DNA from: Brumimicrobium sp051745635
GTDB lineage: Bacteria; Bacteroidota; Bacteroidia; Flavobacteriales_D; Crocinitomicaceae
NCBI GenBank assembly: GCA_051745635.1
Contig: JBNJEH010000076.1
Coordinates: 1-12,795 of the forward strand
Direction of reading: 5' to 3'
Length of the DNA: 12,795 nt
Shown: positions 1-5,312 of the stretch, piece by piece
How positions within the stretch are numbered: position 1 is the stretch's first letter
Layout of the letters: every line of letters begins with the position of its first letter
The notes under the pieces: generated by a model
The model's database searches: none
What the model was told of the DNA's origin: nothing
The model's input: only the letters and a program-made list of their open reading frames with translations
Position numbers and translations under genes: made by a program

Positions 1-234
1 CTGGCTGAAACGCTCAGCGAACAGTCGTGGATAACTCGCGTGATGGACGTTCATACAAATATCGTCGTTGCGCAAGTAAATAGTGAAAAGACCGTTGCAG
101 AAGTGGTCGACGCACTAGCACAAAAAGATGTTCATGCCATGCCTTTTGGCGAAGATACGATACGCATGGTTACTCATCTCGATAATACATCAGCTCAAAT
201 CAGTTATGTACGAGAAGTCATTGAAAAAATATAG
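1..234 (+). CDS. ltaE: Low-specificity L-threonine aldolase, C-terminal fragment (5' end outside window)
   Basis: The reading frame is open from the first base to a TAG stop at 232-234, giving the last 77 residues of a protein whose beginning lies left of the window. Two segments match the end of the PLP-dependent low-specificity threonine aldolases: HTNIVVAQV, the strand that opens the small C-terminal domain, and IRMVTHLD at bases 160-183, the family's conserved (V/I)R(L/M)VTHLD motif. The Arg of that motif is expected to help hold the substrate carboxylate. The enzyme cleaves L-threonine or L-allo-threonine to glycine and acetaldehyde in the cytoplasm. The PLP lysine and most of the catalytic domain are not visible. 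The next gene starts inside this 3' end, so the two may be co-transcribed. The assignment rests on one strong motif and overall C-terminal fit. Confidence 0.85.
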   Translation: MAETLSEQSWITRVMDVHTNIVVAQVNSEKTVAEVVDALAQKDVHAMPFGEDTIRMVTHLDNTSAQISYVREVIEKI

Positions 235-853
235 CAGCAGTCTTTCTGTCATCGTCATTGTCGCATTCGCAGCATTTGTCGTTCAATGCGAGAGAGGTCA
301 CAAAACGGAAGTCATTGAAATGGATGATGTCATTCCGGCGGCTTCCAGAGCTTATGACTATGAAGATACAGCCGTCACGGAAAAACAGCAAGACGATCCT
401 TTTCTCGCGGCAATTGGCGAAGAGATGGAAAAGAATATTCAGCCATTGGAGGAACACGAGTCAGCGCTGAATGACGAATGGACCTACATTCCCGATCGCC
501 TGCAGACAGATTCTGCATATTCGCAGACTTTTCTCCTGGATAGTGCGCTGATACAATTTAAAATGTGGCAATTTGAAGATAGCCTGCACACCATAAATGC
601 ACTTTACAATTGGTTCGATTGCCTCGGCGACCAGTGTGCAGGAATATCAATCGGAGATGCCGTAAATGTCTCCACTAACAGTTTTATGTTGCTTGAGGAC
701 AATCATCACATCTATTTCATCATGAGTCCTGCTACAATTCAAGAACGGCAATGGAGTCGATTTATAGAACGCAACATAAAAAACAGCTCCTGGAATTACA
801 AATTGCTGCAAATCCCGGGCGGTCAAATTCAATGGAAAGTACAACCGGATTAG
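206..853 (+). CDS. Unrecognised exported or membrane-anchored protein, possible lipoprotein (215 aa)
   Basis: I do not recognise this family. I chose the ATG at 206 because the protein then opens with a positively charged N-terminus (MYEKSLKKY), a hydrophobic stretch at residues 13-26 and a Cys at residue 28, like an export signal. An upstream ATG at 128 only adds a segment read out of frame from the threonine aldolase. The sequence before the Cys is V-V-Q-C. Gln at -1 is a poor lipobox residue, so this may instead be an uncleaved N-terminal anchor. The rest is acidic and soluble-looking. A Cys pair sits in the motif DCLGDQC at about residue 138, and the C-terminal third has alternating hydrophobics suggesting a small alpha/beta domain. 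The start overlaps the upstream gene by 29 bp, which suggests translational coupling. The stop overlaps the opposing gene. Confidence 0.7.
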   Translation: MYEKSLKKYSSSLSVIVIVAFAAFVVQCERGHKTEVIEMDDVIPAASRAYDYEDTAVTEKQQDDPFLAAIGEEMEKNIQPLEEHESALNDEWTYIPDRLQTDSAYSQTFLLDSALIQFKMWQFEDSLHTINALYNWFDCLGDQCAGISIGDAVNVSTNSFMLLEDNHHIYFIMSPATIQERQWSRFIERNIKNSSWNYKLLQIPGGQIQWKVQPD

Positions 854-1128
854 AACGACTCAATTTCTTCATCGCTCTTTTCAACATCTTTTTCGCAGGA
901 TTTTAATGCTTCCCGATACTTCTTCTTCGCCTCATCCGACCGCTGATTGTATTCGCCAGGAGTTTTGAAAGTTTCCACCGTCGTTTCCACGTAACAATCG
1001 CAGTCGTATGTTCCTGTTGTTATGCAATCATTTTCAACTTTCTGTTTTTTTTCTTCGGTCCATCCACCGCCGCAGGCTGACATCAGCATAACAGTTCCAA
1101 CAGTAAACAAGCTAACTAATCTTTTCAT
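850..1128 (-). CDS. Small cysteine-containing lipoprotein (92 aa)
   Basis: The protein opens with MKRLVSLFTVGTVMLMSAC, a textbook lipoprotein signal peptide: Lys-Arg, a hydrophobic core, and lipobox M-S-A-C with the lipidated Cys at residue 19, followed by three Gly. The mature part is about 74 residues, highly charged and probably helical. It has four further cysteines (C35, C43, C45, C78), including a C-D-C motif. The layout of Trp, then Glu/Lys-rich helix, Cys, C-x-C and a second helix resembles small uncharacterised lipoproteins I know from Flavobacteriia; I cannot give a family name or function. Cysteine spacing would allow two disulfides in the periplasm, but metal binding is also possible. 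It is transcribed away from the chalcone-isomerase-like gene. Its stop codon (850-852 on the plus strand) overlaps the stop of the convergent gene. Confidence 0.8.
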   Translation of the reverse strand: MKRLVSLFTVGTVMLMSACGGGWTEEKKQKVENDCITTGTYDCDCYVETTVETFKTPGEYNQRSDEAKKKYREALKSCEKDVEKSDEEIESF

Positions 1129-1142
1129 AATGATATTATTTG

Positions 1143-1150
1143 TAAATTTG
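1143..1150 (+). promoter_or_regulatory. Candidate -7 promoter box for the chalcone-isomerase-like gene
   Basis: TAAATTTG fits the Bacteroidota -7 consensus TAnnTTTG and lies 47 bp before the ATG at 1198, in the A/T-rich spacer between divergent genes (1129-1197). No TTG occurs at the expected -33 position; only a TTT near 1122-1124 is in place. The call rests on one 8-base match in A/T-rich DNA and is weak. Confidence 0.3.
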
Positions 1151-1197
1151 GAATAACATTTGCTTAAAAGTAATCAATAATCAATAAATTCAAAATT

Positions 1198-1764
1198 ATG
1201 AAAATCAAATTATTACTCTCCTCGGCATTTTTGTTTGGTCTGGTTTGGTCGACAAATGCTCAGGATATCGAGGCGCACGGAGTTGAATTCCCGGCCAAAA
1301 TGAAAATCGACAACCAGGTCGTCAATTACAATGGTGCTGGTTTGCGCGAAAAATACTTCTTCGACCTCTACGTTTCTGCTCTCTATTTGCCCGAAAAATC
1401 GAGTGACGCCCAGCATATAGTGGATATGGACAAAGAATCGTGTATCCGCATCAAGCTCGTTTCCGACAAAGTAACCCGCGACAAATTTGTGGAAACGGTG
1501 AAAGACGGTTTCGGCACTTCGACGGAAGGAAAAGCGACGGACGCTCAAATCAAGGAATTTATGGGTTATTTTAATTCAGAATTCAAATCAGGGGATGATA
1601 TTATTCTCATATACAAACCTGAAAAAGGCGTTCAAATCTACATGAATGGTGAACACCTGGGAGGCACGAGCGGTCTTGAATTTAAAAAAGCACTCTGGGG
1701 AATCTGGTTTGGCGAGGAACCTGCCGATAAAGGACTGAAAGAAGCCATGCTAGGAAAGGTGTAG
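1198..1764 (+). CDS. Secreted chalcone-isomerase-like domain protein (188 aa)
   Basis: A signal peptide covers residues 1-21 (MKIKLLLSS..., hydrophobic core, probable cleavage after T-N-A before Gln22). The mature protein is a single chalcone-isomerase-fold domain of the bacterial type. The NGAGLREKYFFDLYVSALYL segment at residues 45-64 is this family's signature, and the C-terminal LWGIWFGEEPADKGLKEAML segment is its usual ending. Plant chalcone isomerase closes a flavonoid ring. Bacterial secreted members have no proven substrate and are thought of as ligand (perhaps fatty-acid or other lipid) binding proteins in the periplasm. Length is normal for a full-length member, and nothing is truncated. 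It appears monocistronic: a divergent gene lies upstream, a candidate -7 box precedes it and an intrinsic terminator follows 31 bp after the stop. Confidence 0.9.
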   Translation: MKIKLLLSSAFLFGLVWSTNAQDIEAHGVEFPAKMKIDNQVVNYNGAGLREKYFFDLYVSALYLPEKSSDAQHIVDMDKESCIRIKLVSDKVTRDKFVETVKDGFGTSTEGKATDAQIKEFMGYFNSEFKSGDDIILIYKPEKGVQIYMNGEHLGGTSGLEFKKALWGIWFGEEPADKGLKEAMLGKV

Positions 1765-1795
1765 TTTGATATTTTCAGCAATCTCAACATTGTCG

Positions 1796-1830
1796 AAGGG
1801 TGGAAATTATTTTCACCCTTTTTTATTTTT
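1796..1830 (+). terminator. Rho-independent terminator after the chalcone-isomerase-like gene
   Basis: The stem AAGGGTG at 1796-1802 pairs with CACCCTT at 1814-1820. It extends inward by a G-T and three A-T pairs to a TTA loop, giving 11 bp in all. The stem runs into TTTTTTATTTTT (1819-1830), a good plus-strand U-tract. It lies between two co-directional genes and suggests that the WD40-caspase gene at 1880 has its own promoter. Confidence 0.85.
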
Positions 1831-1879
1831 CAGCTATTAATTGATTAACTTCGTTTTCTACTACAATAATCTGATTACT

Positions 1880-4800
1880 ATGCGCTTGTGGTTTTTATCG
1901 CTTCTGTTTCTTCATACGATGGCTCTGGCTCAACCTCAAGATGTAGCCACCGTCGTTCAAAAAGGCCATATTCAATCCGTTTCGGTTATTGCCTGGCATC
2001 CGAGCGGTAACTATTTTGCATCGGGAAGCGCAGACCATTCCATTATATTGTGGGATTACCACTCTGGTAAACAAATACGTACATTTAATCAACATACCGG
2101 AAAGATTATTGATCTTAAGTTTTCGAAGAACGGCGAATGGCTTTTATCCGCGGGATCCGATAATCTGGTCGCTATCATGGATTGTCAAAGCGGCAATGAA
2201 GTGTTTACGTATGTCTACAATGAACCGCACGCCTATCCGATGTCCGTAGCTTTTTCACCCAGGGAAGATTATGTTTTTATTGGAGATAACAGGGATCAAT
2301 TCACTCAGGTCAAAATCAGCGATCAGCAAAAAAGTGTACAGCGCAAAGGTTTTTCAGCTCCAATCCGCACGGCGAGCTGGTCAAACGAACAAACAAAATC
2401 ACTGATAATCGATAGTTATAAAGGCGTTCAGCTCGTCGATCGAAAGAAGAATGATACCCTTTTTATGGCATTCGATAAGCCCTACGACTACGCTTTCAAT
2501 TCCTCAAAAAATTACGTTGCTTTGGGTTCAAATAAACTCAAAGCGAGCATATTTGACACAGAGAGAGGAACGCTGATTCACCAGTTCGAGGCCGAGCAAC
2601 AATGTGATGGATGCAAAATGAAAATTGCTTTCAGTAAAGCTGGAGATCTATTTGCTACTTTTGCCCGAGATGAAGGCCTATCGGTTTACAAAACAAAAAA
2701 CTGGAAGAAAATTTTCGACTTTACCGGTCTTTCAGCGGCTGATAACATTCAGTTTTCCCGTGATGGAGATTGGATATCCATTAAGACCGATAACAATTAC
2801 ACCCACATCAATTTAACTACGGGCAATCACTTCGCTACTTCATCGAAGGATCAAAAACACATAAAGAGCACTATCCATCCTAAGCTTCCTGTTCAACTCG
2901 TCGCAAATGATGTGTTTGGCATCACTGCAAAAAAAGTCACTTCCAATAAAGCCATCAAAACTTTTGGAGGTTTATTAAATGATAAAAAACAGCAAGTCGA
3001 ATCACTCGATTACGCGTCGTGGTACAACAAAAACATCATCAATCATTTAAAATTAAAACCAGCAGCAGCACTCGACGAAAGCGGTCAGTACCTCGCCATT
3101 GGAAAGGTAGATACTTCAGTAGTTATTCAAAACCTCGACGATGGTTCATTTCTGCCTCGTTTTATTCATCACACCTCTCCGATTTTTTCCGTTGTTTTTC
3201 ATCCTTCTCAACCGCTCTTACTCACCGGTGATGCTGAAGGAAACGTGAAATTTTGGAATTATGAAACGCATCGCCTGCTTTTTCAATTCAAACCTCACGT
3301 TCGCTATATTCTGGATTTAGCATTTAATGCGAGTGGTGACGAACTCATAACATCGAGCTGGGATGGCACTATCAATCACTGGAAAGTTAAGGTTTCTAAA
3401 TCGACGGAAACGCAGCTCATCGATCACATTGACCTACAAAACAACTCGGGATTCAGCGTCGGGTTTTCGCCACGCAATCTTTACTTAGCCGTTGGCGATG
3501 TTAAAAAAAATATGCGTTTATACGAGGCAGATACGAAAACGTACATCGATAAGTTTAAAGGACACGCGCGAACGATTTCTGACTTTTGCTTTTTCAACGT
3601 CAATAACCAACAACGATTAGCGACAGTTTCGAGAGACGGCTGGCTCAAAATATGGGATTTTAACTCGGGAACCTTATTGGATAAGTTTGCTGCTCCAAAT
3701 AAACGTGCCATGTTGAGCATCAGCCATCATCCAGACCGTAATCTTTTAATCGTGGGAAATACTAATCGCCACATCTATGGATATAACTACATTTCGTGCC
3801 AACTTGAATTTGATGTTGAAGCTCATCCATCAGGTGTTAACTGGGTCAAATGGAATGCACCGGCGAATGAACTCTTGAGCCGAAGTGTAACGGGTGAGAT
3901 CAAACATTGGAAGATCGACTCAAATGTTGTACAACTCAACTATACGCTACATGTCATCGACCGCGATGAATGGCTGCTAATGGCACCCAACGGGCAATTT
4001 GACGGCACTCAAAAATCCATGCAGTACATCAATTATGTCAAAGGCTGGAATTCGCTGGAAATTGACTTGTTTTTTGACAAATACTATACCCCGAAACTCT
4101 TTGAACAATTAGCTGCAGCTGAACCCATGGAAGATCGAGGACTGAATGAGATGATGAAAGAAATACCCACATTCGAATTAAAAATGGAAACCTTTCAGGG
4201 AGACAGAATTGCCGTAAACCCCGACTCTACTTATCAGCATAGCACTAGTGAACTATTGTTATCAGTCAATTATGCCGCATCAAAAGCCGATCTTCAATCC
4301 ATCGCTGTATTTAATAATGATAAACGATCAGCGACCATCGAATTTGACAGTGCTCCGCTATTTCGCGGCATCAACAAGGAAAAAAGTTTCAGCGTCGATC
4401 TTGCTCCGGGACACAATGATTTGCGATTAGAATTGATGACGAAAGACGGTCTACGCTCTGCCTCCAGAACGTTGCATGTGCAGTATGACACTTTAATGGG
4501 AAAGCGGGAACTTTTTATCGTGGCAGTGGGCATCGATAAGTACGATAATTCAAATTACAACCTGAATTATGCCAAAAATGATGCGAAAAGCTTTATAAAC
4601 GAGCTCAGTAGTAACGCGGAAATGCTGTTTGAAACTGTTCACACCCATTCCCTGTACAACAAAAGTGCAAATAAAACTGACTTAAGGGAAACAATTCGTA
4701 GCTTGAAGACTGAAATTGGTCCCGAAGATGCATTCGTCTTTTATTATGCGGGACACGGCGTCATGATTCCCTATCCACAGAAAGATGCTTCCACTTTTTT

Positions 4801-5293
4801 TCTGGTCATGAGTGATATCACCAATATGTACGGTGATTTTTCGAAGATGTCCCAAAAGGGCTTTTCAGGAGATGAATTGTTTCAACTGGCCAAAAATATT
4901 CCTGCACAAAAACAATTGTTCATTATTGATGCCTGTCAATCTGGTGGTGCCCTACAAGCTGGCAATTTCAGGGGTGTCGAACGCGAGAAAGCTATTGCTA
5001 AACTGGCACGGAGCAGTGGCACATTTTTTATCACCGCCTCGCGGGAGATGGAATATGCGAACGAATCCAGTGATCTCGAACACGGAATATTTACTTATGC
5101 GCTGCTTGAAATGATGAATCCCGAGAATACAATCTCTCCAGCTTTTAGTCCGGACGCCATCATCAGCGCCAGCGAGCTGAAATCCTACGTCGAAAGCAGA
5201 GTACCCGAACTCTCTCAGCAATACAAAGGTTCTACTCAATATCCAACAGGTTACAGTTTTGGTAATGATTTCCCCCTCATCGAACGAAAGTAA
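1880..5293 (+). CDS. Exported WD40-repeat protein with C-terminal caspase-like (peptidase C14) domain (1137 aa)
   Basis: I start it at the ATG at 1880, because a signal peptide follows at once (MRLWFLSLLFLHTMALAQ, probable cleavage after A-L-A). An in-frame TTG at 1841 would bury it. Residues about 20-695 are WD40-like blades, enough for two seven-bladed propellers. The clearest are near the N-terminus (SADHSIILWD), near 470 (GNVKFWN) and near 590 (RDGWLKIWD). A linker from W698 (WLLMAPNGQFDGT, typical before bacterial caspase domains) leads to a beta-sandwich at about 760-865. The caspase fold spans about 875-1125, with the dyad His959 in YYAGHG and Cys1019 in DACQSGG, so it should be a cysteine endopeptidase. 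The D-A-C motif resembles metacaspases and orthocaspases, which usually cut after Arg/Lys; that specificity is inferred. Partners are unknown. It is convergent with the GH18 gene, 19 bp away. Confidence 0.93.
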   Translation: MRLWFLSLLFLHTMALAQPQDVATVVQKGHIQSVSVIAWHPSGNYFASGSADHSIILWDYHSGKQIRTFNQHTGKIIDLKFSKNGEWLLSAGSDNLVAIMDCQSGNEVFTYVYNEPHAYPMSVAFSPREDYVFIGDNRDQFTQVKISDQQKSVQRKGFSAPIRTASWSNEQTKSLIIDSYKGVQLVDRKKNDTLFMAFDKPYDYAFNSSKNYVALGSNKLKASIFDTERGTLIHQFEAEQQCDGCKMKIAFSKAGDLFATFARDEGLSVYKTKNWKKIFDFTGLSAADNIQFSRDGDWISIKTDNNYTHINLTTGNHFATSSKDQKHIKSTIHPKLPVQLVANDVFGITAKKVTSNKAIKTFGGLLNDKKQQVESLDYASWYNKNIINHLKLKPAAALDESGQYLAIGKVDTSVVIQNLDDGSFLPRFIHHTSPIFSVVFHPSQPLLLTGDAEGNVKFWNYETHRLLFQFKPHVRYILDLAFNASGDELITSSWDGTINHWKVKVSKSTETQLIDHIDLQNNSGFSVGFSPRNLYLAVGDVKKNMRLYEADTKTYIDKFKGHARTISDFCFFNVNNQQRLATVSRDGWLKIWDFNSGTLLDKFAAPNKRAMLSISHHPDRNLLIVGNTNRHIYGYNYISCQLEFDVEAHPSGVNWVKWNAPANELLSRSVTGEIKHWKIDSNVVQLNYTLHVIDRDEWLLMAPNGQFDGTQKSMQYINYVKGWNSLEIDLFFDKYYTPKLFEQLAAAEPMEDRGLNEMMKEIPTFELKMETFQGDRIAVNPDSTYQHSTSELLLSVNYAASKADLQSIAVFNNDKRSATIEFDSAPLFRGINKEKSFSVDLAPGHNDLRLELMTKDGLRSASRTLHVQYDTLMGKRELFIVAVGIDKYDNSNYNLNYAKNDAKSFINELSSNAEMLFETVHTHSLYNKSANKTDLRETIRSLKTEIGPEDAFVFYYAGHGVMIPYPQKDASTFFLVMSDITNMYGDFSKMSQKGFSGDELFQLAKNIPAQKQLFIIDACQSGGALQAGNFRGVEREKAIAKLARSSGTFFITASREMEYANESSDLEHGIFTYALLEMMNPENTISPAFSPDAIISASELKSYVESRVPELSQQYKGSTQYPTGYSFGNDFPLIERK

Positions 5294-5312
5294 TCGTCAC
5301 TATAAAACGGGT

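Noticed and set aside
128..205. N-terminal extension of the gene at 206 from an ATG at 128
   Set aside because: The extra 26 residues are the threonine aldolase coding sequence read out of frame and would spoil the export signal.
1191..1198. Minus-strand TAATTTTG as the promoter of the small lipoprotein gene
   Set aside because: It overlaps the start codon of the opposite gene, has no TTG upstream at the right distance and sits in A/T-rich DNA where chance matches are likely.
1213..1548. A 111-codon minus-strand open frame opposite the chalcone-isomerase-like gene
   Set aside because: It is antisense to a strong family match and has no recognisable protein features.
1841..1880. Upstream TTG start for the WD40-caspase gene
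   Set aside because: It adds 13 residues in front of a clear signal peptide and reads from the end of the terminator region; the ATG at 1880 is better.
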